Origin: Amycolatopsis rubida
GTDB taxonomy: Bacteria > Actinomycetota > Actinomycetes > Mycobacteriales > Pseudonocardiaceae
NCBI RefSeq assembly: GCF_900115345.1
Contig: NZ_FOWC01000002.1
Location: 124,001-188,000, forward strand
DNA length: 64,000 nucleotides
Direction: 5' to 3'
Of the stretch, positions 16,752-25,383 are shown in pieces. Below the pieces are notes generated by a model that saw nothing but the letters and a program-made list of their open reading frames with translations, ran no database searches and had not been told where the DNA came from. How positions within the stretch are numbered: the stretch's first letter is position 1; the number at the start of each line of letters is the position of its first letter. Made by a program: the position numbers and the translations under genes.

Positions 16752-18376
16752 CCCGGCACCTTCAACGCCCGCATCCGCGCGTACAACGTCGTCCGCGAAA
16801 TCCCCAGCGTGCTCGCCGCTCGCACCTTGTTCCCGCCAGCCGACCGCAATGCCGCGACGATCGCGTTCCGTTCCGCCCGTTCGATCGGCGCCAGCTCGTG
16901 CCCCGAAGCATCGGCCACCAGCGCGGGCGGCAGGTCCCCCGGGCCGATCGCGCCCGCCGACCGTTTGCGGATCGCCTGGCTCAGCACGCCGCGCAGTTCA
17001 GGCAGGTTCCCCGGCCAGTCGTACGAGCCGAGGATCCGCAGCGCGCCGGGCGTGATGTTGTGCGTGCGCGCGGCCCCGAGTTCGGCCAGCATTCGGGCCG
17101 CGACCTCGGGAAAGTCCGCCCGGTGCGCCAACGGCAGCAGCTCGGTGTTCTCCCCGCACGACGCGATCAGCGCCCGCTCCGGGCCGGTCAGTCCCTCGCG
17201 TGGGCCAGTGGTCAGCACGAGGTGCGGGCCGACACCTCGGGCGGCATGGGTGGCGACCAGGCCGACCAGTTCGGCGGGCAGCTGGTCCGCGCCGTCGACG
17301 CAAATGCTGCCGGTGCCGGTCTCGACGGCGGCGGTGAACTTCGCGGCCCAGGCTGCCGACCCGCCGAGCACCGCTTCCGCGCCGGTCAACGTGGTGCACG
17401 GTTCCTCGGGCACCCGCAGCCGGGCCTCGGTGGTGCGGCCGGTCCCGGGCGGGCCCGAGATGTGCACGTGCCCGGTCACCGGACCGGGCGCGGCAGCGAC
17501 GAGCCGCCGCGTCCGCCGGACCTCGGTCGCGGCCAGCGGGCGGATTTCGACCAGCACCCCGCCCCGAGCGCCGGGCACCGGTTCGGCCCGGACCCGGGCG
17601 CGCTGACCGGAGCGCAGTTCGGTCTCCAGTTCGGACGGTCCGCTTGCCTCGCCGGCCAGGTTCCACAGCAGCGCGACGTCCGCGCCCTCCAGCAGATCCG
17701 CGGCGGCTTGGTTGCACAGCAACAGGTCCGGGCCGATCGCGACCACCGGCCGGGTCGGGCGGGACGCTGCCTGGAAGGCGGCCAGCAGCGACCGTTCGGA
17801 CACCCGGCTGCCTTCCAGCAGCTGCCGCTCGATGTCCTCGACAGCCTTCGCGACCAGCGGTGCGAGCAGCGGATTCGCCTCGGCGGCCAGCAGCGTGATG
17901 TCGAGCGCGCCCTCCAGCCTGCGCGTGACCGGATGGAAAATCGGGTGCCCGTAACAGCTGAACCCGCGCAGCGCCTCGGCGTAGTGCTCCGCCCCGTGCA
18001 CCACGATGCTCGACCGGGTTTCCAGCGCGGTGCCCGGGCCGTTCGTCCCGATCGCGTCTTCCAGCAGGCAGGTGCCGACTTCGAGGCCCAGCCGCTCGAA
18101 GCAGTCCTCGGCGGCACGGTCGGCGCTCCACCGGTGCGCGATCCGGCCGTCGTGGTCGACGAGCACCGTGGACATGGCTGTTCCGGCGAGGCGGTCGTCG
18201 AGGTCCTCCAGCACCGGCGCGGCCGCGAGCAGCAGCCGGCTGGCCGGGTCCACTTCCGCGGACCGCAGGTCGCACAGCGCCGTTTCGGGCCGCAGACCGG
18301 CGAGCGAGGCACGGCGCCAGGACTGGGCGATCGGTTCCCGCAGCGTCGCGCTGCGCGAGGACGTCATCGAGCTCAC
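16748..18376 (-). CDS. AcoR-like transcriptional activator (GAF / AAA-like / Fis HTH), lacking GAFTGA
   Basis: A 542-residue regulator. The N-terminus has IAQSWRRASLAGLRPETAL and a GAF-type sensory region (about 60-190; CFERLGLEVGTCLLEDAIGT, RGFSCYGHPIFHPVTRRLEG). The centre is a decayed sigma-54-type AAA domain: the Walker A segment is SGPPGTGRTTE (Arg for Lys) and no GAFTGA loop is visible. The C-terminus is a Fis-type helix-turn-helix (KVRAASTLGISRTTLYARMR). Such actinobacterial proteins probably act without sigma-54. GTG at 18376 follows GGTGGAG by 6 nt. It is divergent from the molybdenum hydroxylase genes, its probable targets. Confidence 0.88.
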   Translation of the reverse strand: MSSMTSSRSATLREPIAQSWRRASLAGLRPETALCDLRSAEVDPASRLLLAAAPVLEDLDDRLAGTAMSTVLVDHDGRIAHRWSADRAAEDCFERLGLEVGTCLLEDAIGTNGPGTALETRSSIVVHGAEHYAEALRGFSCYGHPIFHPVTRRLEGALDITLLAAEANPLLAPLVAKAVEDIERQLLEGSRVSERSLLAAFQAASRPTRPVVAIGPDLLLCNQAAADLLEGADVALLWNLAGEASGPSELETELRSGQRARVRAEPVPGARGGVLVEIRPLAATEVRRTRRLVAAAPGPVTGHVHISGPPGTGRTTEARLRVPEEPCTTLTGAEAVLGGSAAWAAKFTAAVETGTGSICVDGADQLPAELVGLVATHAARGVGPHLVLTTGPREGLTGPERALIASCGENTELLPLAHRADFPEVAARMLAELGAARTHNITPGALRILGSYDWPGNLPELRGVLSQAIRKRSAGAIGPGDLPPALVADASGHELAPIERAERNAIVAALRSAGGNKVRAASTLGISRTTLYARMRALKVPG

Positions 18377-18551
18377 GCGGATCTCCACCTTCGTTGGTGA
18401 CGCGGAGGACCATAACCATCGCTCTCCGCTGACGCTGTACAGAAGTTGAACAATTGGCGCCCAGTTCACCCGGCAAGGTGGTTGCCCACCACCACCTGCG
18501 TGCACGTGATGCGATCCGGCACGCTCTCGTTCCCTCGAAAGGGGAGGCAAC

Positions 18552-20888
18552 GTGACTCTCAGTCACTCCGAGCCGGACACCGGGAAGGAGCGCCCGGGCG
18601 TTTCCCGGCGCGGGTTCCTCGGGTACGTCGTCGCGGCCGGGACCCTCGTCGTGGCCGCGGACGTCGGGCTCTCCACCCCCGCGGCGGCGTCGATCCCGTC
18701 GGTTCCGCAGCCGCCCGAGCTGTATGACCTCAACGACGCGCTCACCGACGCCGGGCTCCCGACGTCGCAGCTGATCACCGTCACCATCAACAAGGACGGC
18801 AGCGCCTCGTTCGAGATCCCGCGCGCCGAAGTCGGCCAGGGGATCACCACCTCGACCGCGATGATCATCGCCGAGGAACTGGACCTCCCGGTCGAGAAGG
18901 TGCACGTCACGCTCGCCCCGGCGCGTCCGGAACTGCTGTTCAACCAGCTCACCGGCGGGTCGAACACCACGGTCTCGACCTACACGCCGATCCGCGTCGC
19001 CGCCGCGATCGCCAAGCAGCAGCTGCTCGAAGCGGCCGTCATCCTGCTCGGCGGCACCGCCGAGCGGTTCATCGTCAAGGCCGGTGTCGTCACCGCGCCG
19101 AACGGCAAGTCCGCGACCTACGGCGAACTGGCGGCGAAGGCAGCGTCCAGCACCACCAAGCAGGTGCGGCTGGACCCGAGCAAGCTCAAGGGCTCCGGCG
19201 AGTTCAAGGTGCTCGGCAAGCCGCAGACCCGGCTCGACGCGCTCGACATCGTGACCGGCAAGAAGCAGTTCGCGATGGACCTCGACGTCCCCGGTGCGCT
19301 GCCGACGATGATCTGCCGTCCGCCGACGCTCAACGGCACGCCGAAGGCCGTCCGCAACAAGGCCGACGTGCTGAAGCTGCCCGGCGTCACCGACGTCGCG
19401 ATCATCCCGACCGGGGTCGCGGTCCGCGCGGAGACGTTCGGCCAGTGCATCGACGGCGTGCGCGCGCTGCAGGTCGACTGGGGCCCCGGCAGCGTCGAGG
19501 GCGAGAACGACGAAACCGTGCTCGCCAACCTGCGCCGGGCCGAGCTTCCGCTGGCCGTGCCGAAGGTTCCGGTGCTGGCCAAGACGGTCGAGGCGGACTT
19601 CGAGTTCATGTTCCGCTCAAGCGCCGCGCTGGAGCCCTACTGCGCGGTCGCCGACGTCCGGGACGGCAGCGCCGAGATCTGGGCCGGGCTGAAGTCGCCG
19701 ATCGTCTCCCAAGGCGAGGTCGCGCAGGCGATCGGATTGCCGCAGGGCAAGGTGAAGGTGCACGTCATCACCGGCGGCGGTTCCTTCGGCCACAAGCTGT
19801 TCGGCAACCACGCGATCGAAGCGGCGCAGGCGTCGAAGGCGTTCGGCAAACCGGTGCGGCTGATGTGGCACCGCGCCGACGAGCCGCGGCAGGGACGGCT
19901 GCACCCGATGGCCACGTCGCGGATGCGGGCCACCGTGCTCGCCGGCCAGGTGCTCACCTTCGAGCAACGGCACACCTCGGTCGAGACGTCGTTCCGGCAC
20001 GGGCTCGGCGAAATGCTCACCTCGGTCGCCACGAAACTGCCGACCGGGCTGGGCAACCTCGGCGTGGCCGAGGCGGTTTTCGTGCTGAGCCAGGAAATGC
20101 CGTACAACTTCGGCGTCGTCGACCAGACGCTCACCGAGACCGACCAGCGGTTCAACACCGGCTCGATGCGCAACGTCTACTCGCCCGACGTCGGCTGCGC
20201 CAACGAGCTGATGGTGGACATCCTCGCCAGGGCGATGGGCAAGGACCCGCTGGACTTCCGGCTGGAATACCTCAAGAACGACAAGGTGAAGGGCGTCCTG
20301 CGCAAGGTCGCCGAGGTCGGCGGCTGGGGCAAGAAGATGGCCCCGGGCACCGCGCAGGGCATCGCGATCCACAAGGAATACAAGGGCGCGAGCGCCTGCC
20401 TGGTGGAGATCGACTGCCGCCCGGAGACGGTCAACCGCAAGATCCGCGACGGCGTCGGCGGCCCGCGCGTGACGAAGGCGGTCATCGCCCTCGACGCCGG
20501 GCTCGTGATCAACCCGCGCGGCATCGAGGCGCAGATCATGGGCGGTTTCGCCGACGGGCTGGCACTGGCGCTGACCAGCAGTGTCCACCTGAAGGACGGG
20601 CACTTCCTGGAAGCCAGCTGGGACAACTACTTCTACACCCGGCAGTGGAACATCCCGCAGGACTTCACCGCGATCGCGATGCCCTCCAACGGGCAGCAGC
20701 CGGGCGGCGCGGGCGAGGCGGGCGTCGCCTGCTCCGTCGCGGCCGTCGCGTGCGCGTACGCCCGCGCGACCGGGAAGGTCCCGAAGCGGTTCCCGATCAA
20801 CCACGACGACCCGATCGGCTTCGAGGTCAAGTCGTTCGTCCCGCCCGTTCCCGAATCGCCGACCGACGGCCTGAGCCACACCTACTGA
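18552..20888 (+). CDS. Tat-exported molybdopterin-binding hydroxylase, large subunit (IorB-like)
   Basis: A 778-residue xanthine-dehydrogenase-family molybdenum subunit, close to isoquinoline 1-oxidoreductase beta and aldehyde dehydrogenases of that type. The N-terminus has a twin-arginine signal (SRRGFLGYVVAAG, then a hydrophobic stretch and AAA cleavage area), which suggests folded export. Molybdopterin contacts include GGGSFGHKLFGNHAIEAAQ and the C-terminal QQPGGAGEAGVACSVAAVAC with the conserved active-site Glu. The 2Fe-2S subunit follows 8 bp later; no FAD subunit is present, as expected for the two-subunit type that passes electrons to a cytochrome. Substrate: an N-heterocycle or aldehyde, not specified. 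Confidence 0.9.
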   Translation: MTLSHSEPDTGKERPGVSRRGFLGYVVAAGTLVVAADVGLSTPAAASIPSVPQPPELYDLNDALTDAGLPTSQLITVTINKDGSASFEIPRAEVGQGITTSTAMIIAEELDLPVEKVHVTLAPARPELLFNQLTGGSNTTVSTYTPIRVAAAIAKQQLLEAAVILLGGTAERFIVKAGVVTAPNGKSATYGELAAKAASSTTKQVRLDPSKLKGSGEFKVLGKPQTRLDALDIVTGKKQFAMDLDVPGALPTMICRPPTLNGTPKAVRNKADVLKLPGVTDVAIIPTGVAVRAETFGQCIDGVRALQVDWGPGSVEGENDETVLANLRRAELPLAVPKVPVLAKTVEADFEFMFRSSAALEPYCAVADVRDGSAEIWAGLKSPIVSQGEVAQAIGLPQGKVKVHVITGGGSFGHKLFGNHAIEAAQASKAFGKPVRLMWHRADEPRQGRLHPMATSRMRATVLAGQVLTFEQRHTSVETSFRHGLGEMLTSVATKLPTGLGNLGVAEAVFVLSQEMPYNFGVVDQTLTETDQRFNTGSMRNVYSPDVGCANELMVDILARAMGKDPLDFRLEYLKNDKVKGVLRKVAEVGGWGKKMAPGTAQGIAIHKEYKGASACLVEIDCRPETVNRKIRDGVGGPRVTKAVIALDAGLVINPRGIEAQIMGGFADGLALALTSSVHLKDGHFLEASWDNYFYTRQWNIPQDFTAIAMPSNGQQPGGAGEAGVACSVAAVACAYARATGKVPKRFPINHDDPIGFEVKSFVPPVPESPTDGLSHTY

Positions 20889-20896
20889 GGAGCACG

Positions 20897-21373
20897 ATGA
20901 GCAAGCACACCTTCATCCTCAACGGGAAGCCGGTGTCGGTCGACGTCGACGACAACGTGCGGCTCCTGTGGGTCCTGCGCGACGTGCTCGGCGTCCGCGG
21001 CCCGAAGTACGGCTGCGGCATCAACGTGTGCAAGGCCTGCACGTCGCACTTCAACGGCAAGGCGTTCAACCCGTGTTCGGTGCGGGTGGCCGACATCAAG
21101 GCCACTGACGAGATCACCACGATCGAGGGCCTGCCGGACACCGTGAAGGCCGACCTGCACCCGATGCAGGAAGCCTGGCTGGACAACGACGTCGCGCAGT
21201 GCGGCTACTGCCAGCCCGGCCAGATCATGGCGGCGGTCGCGAAGGTCAAGGAGGCCAAGGCGAAGGGTCGCGAGATCAACGACGCCGACCTGGACGAGAT
21301 CCGCAACGTCTGCCGTTGCGGGACCTACTCCCGGATTCGCGAGGCGATTAAGGCGGGGGCGGCGAGGATGTAG
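20897..21373 (+). CDS. 2Fe-2S small subunit of molybdenum hydroxylase (IorA-like)
   Basis: A 158-residue protein with two 2Fe-2S clusters. The plant-type N-terminal cluster is CGINVCKACTSHFNG with a distal Cys in FNPCSVRV; the C-terminal four-helix cluster uses CGYCQPGQIMAA and RNVCRCGTYSRIREA. The length and order are those of the small subunit of xanthine-dehydrogenase-family enzymes. ATG at 20897 follows GAGGAGCACG, 8 bp after the large subunit. It has no signal of its own and would be carried out with the Tat-bearing partner. The palindrome at 21377 follows the stop by 3 bp. Confidence 0.93.
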   Translation: MSKHTFILNGKPVSVDVDDNVRLLWVLRDVLGVRGPKYGCGINVCKACTSHFNGKAFNPCSVRVADIKATDEITTIEGLPDTVKADLHPMQEAWLDNDVAQCGYCQPGQIMAAVAKVKEAKAKGREINDADLDEIRNVCRCGTYSRIREAIKAGAARM

Positions 21374-22316
21374 GCACTCGTGAGTGTTCATCCCGGTGAG
21401 AACCGGGATGAACACTCACGAGACCCCGCGCTGTCCCTGCCCCGCCGCCGAGCAGCATCACCGCCCCCAGCAGTTGCCCCGGCCCCAGCGCCTGCCCCAG
21501 CAGCACCCCCGCGAGCACGGCCGCGACCAGCGGTTCGGCCAGCGCCAGCAATCCGGCCAGCGTCACCGGCAACCCGCCGAGGGCGTGCAGTCCCGCCAGA
21601 TACGGCAGCACGGTGCCGAAGACGGCCAGGATCGCCAGGGCCAGCCAGACCGGGATCGTCGCGCCGCCAAGCGCCACCGGGCCCGACGCGACCTCAAGAG
21701 TCCACAATGGACTGATCGCAATGGTCGCCACCGCGCCGATCGCCAGCCCCGCGGCGGTCATCCCGAGCGGATCGTGCCGCCGCGCCCCGCGTTCGCCGAG
21801 CAGGAAGTACCCGGCGGAACAGACCGCCGACGCCAGTCCGGCCGCGACGCCGAGGAAGTCCAGCTTCGCCCCGGGGCCGGGACCGGCGATCAGCACCAGC
21901 CCGGCGATCGCCAGCGCGATGCCCAGCCACACCGCCGCCGGCAGCCGCGTCCGCCGGACCACGCGCGCCCACAGCGCGACCAGCACCGGCGACAGGTTCA
22001 CCAGCACCATCGCCACCGCGACCGGAATCCGGGACACCGCAACGAAAAAGAACAGTTGCACGCCCGCGACGCCGAGCAGGCCGTAACCGAGCGGCAGCCA
22101 CAGTTCCCCGCGCCGGAACCGCAGCGCCCGCGGCCGCAGCAGTGCGACGCCGGGCGTCAGCAGCACCGCGGCGAGACCGATCCGCACCGCGGTGACCGCG
22201 GCCGGGCTCCAGCCCGCGTCCAGCACCGCCTTGGCGAGCGGACCGGAACTCGCGAACAGCACCCAGGAGACCAGGCTCAGCCCGGTCGCCCGCGCGATAC
22301 CGCCCTGGCCGGTCAT
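21348..22316 (-). CDS. EamA-family transporter (10-TM DMT exporter)
   Basis: A 322-residue drug/metabolite transporter with two EamA repeats, about five hydrophobic segments each (first half about 10-140, second about 150-285; SKIPVAVAMVLVNLSP-like segment at the end of repeat 1). It probably exports amino acids or metabolites; the cargo is unknown. The last 27 or so residues (after GGGAGTARGL) are read through the palindrome at 21377-21422 and into the end of the 2Fe-2S gene, so they are an acquired, soluble tail and not part of the fold. Only 26 bp of coding overlap results. Confidence 0.88.
   Translation of the reverse strand: MTGQGGIARATGLSLVSWVLFASSGPLAKAVLDAGWSPAAVTAVRIGLAAVLLTPGVALLRPRALRFRRGELWLPLGYGLLGVAGVQLFFFVAVSRIPVAVAMVLVNLSPVLVALWARVVRRTRLPAAVWLGIALAIAGLVLIAGPGPGAKLDFLGVAAGLASAVCSAGYFLLGERGARRHDPLGMTAAGLAIGAVATIAISPLWTLEVASGPVALGGATIPVWLALAILAVFGTVLPYLAGLHALGGLPVTLAGLLALAEPLVAAVLAGVLLGQALGPGQLLGAVMLLGGGAGTARGLVSVHPGSHRDEHSRVPTSSPPPP
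21377..21422. repeat. Family palindrome B (perfect 21-bp arms, GAGA loop)
   Basis: Arms 21377-21397 and 21402-21422 are a perfect inverted repeat around GAGA. The arms start CTCGTGAG and end CCCGGT. It lies between the convergent 2Fe-2S subunit and EamA genes, and the EamA frame reads through it. Position suggests a bidirectional terminator. Other copies: 31201, 44305, 44533, 58342 and 58665. Confidence 0.85.
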
Positions 22317-22499
22317 GCCCGCATTCTGCGTCCCTCCCCGCCACCGCGGCCACCGGTTTTCCGGAAAGGCCGTGAGGGGAACGAACCTCTGGCATCGCAG
22401 CGGACCGGGCGGGTGCGACGCGGGTCACAGCCAGGGTTGTCACATCCGGCGGGCGGCCGGCATCTCATGGGCATCCGCTTCACCACACTGGAGGATCCG

Positions 22500-22979
22500 A
22501 TGAGCGCACGCTTCGACCTGATGAACAACGACCTCGGCAAGTCGATCGGCAAGCGGTTCGCCGGGCTGAGCATGCTGGTGCACAACTCGTCGCTGCCGAG
22601 GGCGACGCAGGAACTGGTTTCGCTGCGCGCCAGCCAGATCAACGGCTGCGGCTTCTGCACCGACATGCACACCAAGGACGCCACCGCGGCCGGCGAGACC
22701 GCGGAGCGGCTCCACCTGGTCGCCGCCTGGCGCGAGGCGAGCGTGTTCACCCCCGCCGAGCGGGCCGCGCTCGCGCTGACCGAGGAGGGCACCCGGATCG
22801 CGGACGCCGGCGACGTTTCCGACGAGACGTGGGCGCAGGCGCGCGAGCACTACGACGACGACCAGCTCGCCGTGCTGGTCGTCCTGATCGGCCTGATCAA
22901 CGCGGCCAACCGGATGAACGTCATCGTGCGCACGCCTGCCGGGCTGTACCAGCCGGGCCAGGTCGCGAACGCCGGCTGA
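22500..22979 (+). CDS. AhpD-like carboxymuconolactone decarboxylase family protein
   Basis: A 159-residue alkylhydroperoxidase-like protein. The redox motif is NGCGFCTDMHTKDA, with the CxxC pair and His of the AhpD core (TIGR00778 type), and the helical surroundings fit (LRASQINGC). It probably reduces peroxides or disulphides using the CxxC pair. ATG at 22500 follows GGAGGATCCG. It stands alone and converges on the lipoyl-domain operon through the hairpin at 22985. Confidence 0.9.
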   Translation: MSARFDLMNNDLGKSIGKRFAGLSMLVHNSSLPRATQELVSLRASQINGCGFCTDMHTKDATAAGETAERLHLVAAWREASVFTPAERAALALTEEGTRIADAGDVSDETWAQAREHYDDDQLAVLVVLIGLINAANRMNVIVRTPAGLYQPGQVANAG

Positions 22980-22984
22980 GGCGT

Positions 22985-23025
22985 GCGCACGGACCGCCGC
23001 CGGGCACCGGCGGCGGCCCGTGCGC
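22985..23025. terminator. Long GC hairpin between convergent genes
   Basis: GCGCACGG-A-CCGCCGCCGG pairs with CCGGCGGCGG-C-CCGTGCGC around a 3-nt loop (22985-23025), 18 paired bases with one internal mismatch. It starts 5 bp after the AhpD-like stop and ends one base before the stop of the lipoyl gene, so it very likely terminates both. Confidence 0.75.
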
Positions 23026-23259
23026 TCACTCGATGCGGGCGATCGGCGCGCCCTGCTTCACCACCTCGCCCTCCCCCGCCAGAAACCGCACCACGCCGGA
23101 AGCCGGAGCCGGGACCTCCGCGTCGACCTTGTCCACCGCGACCTCCGCGATCAGCTCGCCCTCGCGGACGGTCGCGCCGTCCGTCGCGAACCAGGTGGCG
23201 AGGACCCCCTCGCCGGCCGGGTCGGTTTCGGACAGGACGGGGAACAGAACTTCGGTCAT
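23026..23259 (-). CDS. Stand-alone lipoyl-domain protein
   Basis: A 77-residue protein that is just one biotinyl/lipoyl domain: VLFPVLSETDPAGEGVLATW, the lipoylation loop VAVDKVDAEVPAPASG with Lys44, and GEVVKQGAPIARIE at the end. There is no E3-binding or acyltransferase domain. The ATG overlaps the stop of the E1-beta gene (ATGA), so it is made with E1. It would be the swinging arm that E1 loads. No E2 catalytic domain or E3 is encoded nearby, so it must hand over to partners encoded elsewhere, or act in another chemistry. Confidence 0.9.
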   Translation of the reverse strand: MTEVLFPVLSETDPAGEGVLATWFATDGATVREGELIAEVAVDKVDAEVPAPASGVVRFLAGEGEVVKQGAPIARIE

Positions 23260-24290
23260 GCGCCCACCAGGTCGAGGACGGCCTGCCGGATCCGTGCCGG
23301 CGTCGGCAGCACCGCGTACTCCAGCGGACGCGCGTACGGAATCGGCACGTCCGGCACCGCTACGCGCGCGGCTGGGGCACGCAGCAGGCCCGGATCCCGC
23401 TCCACCACGCGGGCGATCACCTCGCCGGACAGGCCGAACGACAGGTAGTCCTCGTCGACCACGAGCAACCGGCCGGTTTTGCCGACCGAATCGAGAATCG
23501 TCTCGGTGTCCAGCGGGACCAGGCTGCGCAGGTCCACGACCTCGCAGTCGACGCCCTGTCCGGCGAGATCGCCGGCGACGTCGAGGGCGTGGTGCACTGA
23601 CAGCGACAGCGTCACGACGGTGACGTCGCTGCCCGGGCGCACGACATTCGCCTTGCCGATCGGGACCTCGTGGTCGCCTTCCGGCACCGGACCGATCGAC
23701 CGGCGGTTCTTCGCCATCCACGGCAAGCCCATGACTCCCTTGTGGAACAGGTACACCACCGGGTTGTCGTCGCGGATCGCGGCGGTCATCAATCCCTTGG
23801 CATCGGCGGGATTGCTCGGCACGACGACCTTCATCCCGGGCAGGTGCGCGAACGTTCCCCACAGGCACTGGGAATGCTGCGCCCCGTCCGAATATCCGCC
23901 GCCGACCGCCGCGGTCAGCACCATCGGCACGGACACGGCACCGCCGGATTCGTAGTGGATTTTCGCCATGTGGTTGTAGATCTGGTCCATGCAGACGCCG
24001 AAGAAGTCGACGAACATCAGCTCGACGACCGGCCGCAGGCCCTCGACCGCCGCTCCGATCGCGGTGCCGATGAAGGCGGTCTCGGAGATCGGGGTGTCGA
24101 GCACCCGGCGCGGGCCGAACCGGTCGAGCAATCCCGTGGTGGAGCTGAAGATCCCGCCGTAGGACCCGACGTCCTCGCCGAGCACGAACACCCGCTCGTC
24201 GCGGTCCATTTCCTGGGCGATGGCCTCGACCATGGCCTTCGCGGTGCTGAGTTTCCGCCCGGCGGGCGCGGAGGGTTCGGTGAGCGTCAT
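23256..24290 (-). CDS. 2-oxo acid dehydrogenase E1 beta subunit (pyruvate/acetoin type)
   Basis: A 344-residue E1 beta subunit. Marks are VFVLGEDVGSYGGIFSSTTG, DTPISETAFIGTAIGAAVEG and PVVELMFVDFFGVCMDQIYN (ThDP pyrimidine domain), the GGGYSDGAQHSQCLWGTFAH block, and a transketolase C-terminal domain (VVDLRSLVPLDTETI). It forms an alpha2beta2 E1 with the upstream alpha gene (23-bp gap) and decarboxylates a 2-oxo acid, or cleaves acetoin, transferring the product to a lipoyl arm, probably the coupled 77-residue protein. The GAGGAGAAG site precedes the ATG. Confidence 0.92.
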   Translation of the reverse strand: MTLTEPSAPAGRKLSTAKAMVEAIAQEMDRDERVFVLGEDVGSYGGIFSSTTGLLDRFGPRRVLDTPISETAFIGTAIGAAVEGLRPVVELMFVDFFGVCMDQIYNHMAKIHYESGGAVSVPMVLTAAVGGGYSDGAQHSQCLWGTFAHLPGMKVVVPSNPADAKGLMTAAIRDDNPVVYLFHKGVMGLPWMAKNRRSIGPVPEGDHEVPIGKANVVRPGSDVTVVTLSLSVHHALDVAGDLAGQGVDCEVVDLRSLVPLDTETILDSVGKTGRLLVVDEDYLSFGLSGEVIARVVERDPGLLRAPAARVAVPDVPIPYARPLEYAVLPTPARIRQAVLDLVGA

Positions 24291-24313
24291 TGCTGCTTCT
24301 CCTCGCTGTGTCG

Positions 24314-25294
24314 TCAGGCTCGCGCGAACACGAATTCCAGCGCGGTGGCGGGGTCCGGCTCGGGGCTCTCTTTGGCGAAAGCGATCGCCGCTTCGACTCG
24401 CTCGCCCGCCGCCGCCTGGAACCCGGCGACCTTCGCGTCGTCGAGATCGCCGTCGGCGCGCAGCTGGTTCTCGTAGGTAGGCAATGGATCTCGGCCCGGT
24501 ACACCGTCCAAATCAGACCGATAGCCCTGTGCGTCGCCCTCGAAATGCCCCCACAGCCGTAACGTGTGCACCTCGATCAGGCTCGGCCCTTCCCCGGCGC
24601 GAGCCCGCGCGACGGCCTTGCCCGCCGCTTCGTGAACCGCCTCGACCGAGTTGTCCTCGACGCGCACGCCCGGAATCCCGTACCCGGCGGCGCGGTCCGC
24701 GTTCGACGTGACGCACGTGGACGCGCTGCGCGGCACCGAGATGCCCCAGTCGTTGTCCTCCACCAGGAAGACCACCGGCAGCTGCCACAACGCCGCGAGG
24801 TTGAGCGATTCGTGGAACGCCCCCTGGTTCGCCGCGCCCTCGCCGGTGACCGCGACGGCGACCCGGTCCGTCCCGCTGCGCTGGAACGCGAGCGCCTGCC
24901 CGAGCGCGGGCGGGTAGCCCTCGGCGATGATGCCGGAGCAGGAGAAGTGCACGGCGGGGTCGAACAGATGCATATGCCCGCCGCGGCCCCTGCCGAGTCC
25001 CGTTGTCCGGCCGAAGATCTCCGCGGTCATCCGGTTCAGGTCGACGCCGTGCGCGATGGCGAAATGATGCGGCCGGTGCGTCGCGGTGACCGCGTCGGCG
25101 GCGGTGAGATGCGCGCAGACGCCCGCCGCCACCGGTTCCTGCCCCGCGGACAGGTGCATCTCGCCGGGAACGAGGCCGGCACCGATGTCGAAGACGGGTT
25201 TCTTGTCGGCGTGGTACTCGCGGAGGATGGCCTCCTCGTAGGTGCGGATCAGAACCATCGTGCGGTACAGGTCCAGCCTGTCCTGCGCTTCCAT
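24314..25294 (-). CDS. 2-oxo acid dehydrogenase E1 alpha subunit (pyruvate/acetoin type)
   Basis: A 326-residue E1 alpha subunit, first gene of the operon. The ThDP/Mg motif is VTGEGAANQGAFHESLNLAA, ending with VEDNDWGIS, and GRGRGGHMHLFDPAVHF is the family's conserved loop. MHLSAGQEPVAAGVCAHL marks the start of the fold. ATG at 25294 follows GGGAGGTCCC. Operon order is alpha, beta, lipoyl domain; an IclR gene lies upstream in the same direction. Acetoin, pyruvate or a branched 2-oxo acid are all possible substrates. Confidence 0.92.
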   Translation of the reverse strand: MEAQDRLDLYRTMVLIRTYEEAILREYHADKKPVFDIGAGLVPGEMHLSAGQEPVAAGVCAHLTAADAVTATHRPHHFAIAHGVDLNRMTAEIFGRTTGLGRGRGGHMHLFDPAVHFSCSGIIAEGYPPALGQALAFQRSGTDRVAVAVTGEGAANQGAFHESLNLAALWQLPVVFLVEDNDWGISVPRSASTCVTSNADRAAGYGIPGVRVEDNSVEAVHEAAGKAVARARAGEGPSLIEVHTLRLWGHFEGDAQGYRSDLDGVPGRDPLPTYENQLRADGDLDDAKVAGFQAAAGERVEAAIAFAKESPEPDPATALEFVFARA

Positions 25295-25383
25295 GGGACC
25301 TCCCGTTCGCTCTGGAGGCCACTTTCACCGGGCGCGGCCCGCCGGACAACGGGCGGGATTTCAGATGGTGATAACGGCCCGGT

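Noticed and set aside
22365..22400. A GTGAGGGGAAC word like the arm at 1695-1751
   Set aside because: No matching opposite arm lies nearby, so it cannot form the hairpin. It may be chance or a degenerate half copy.
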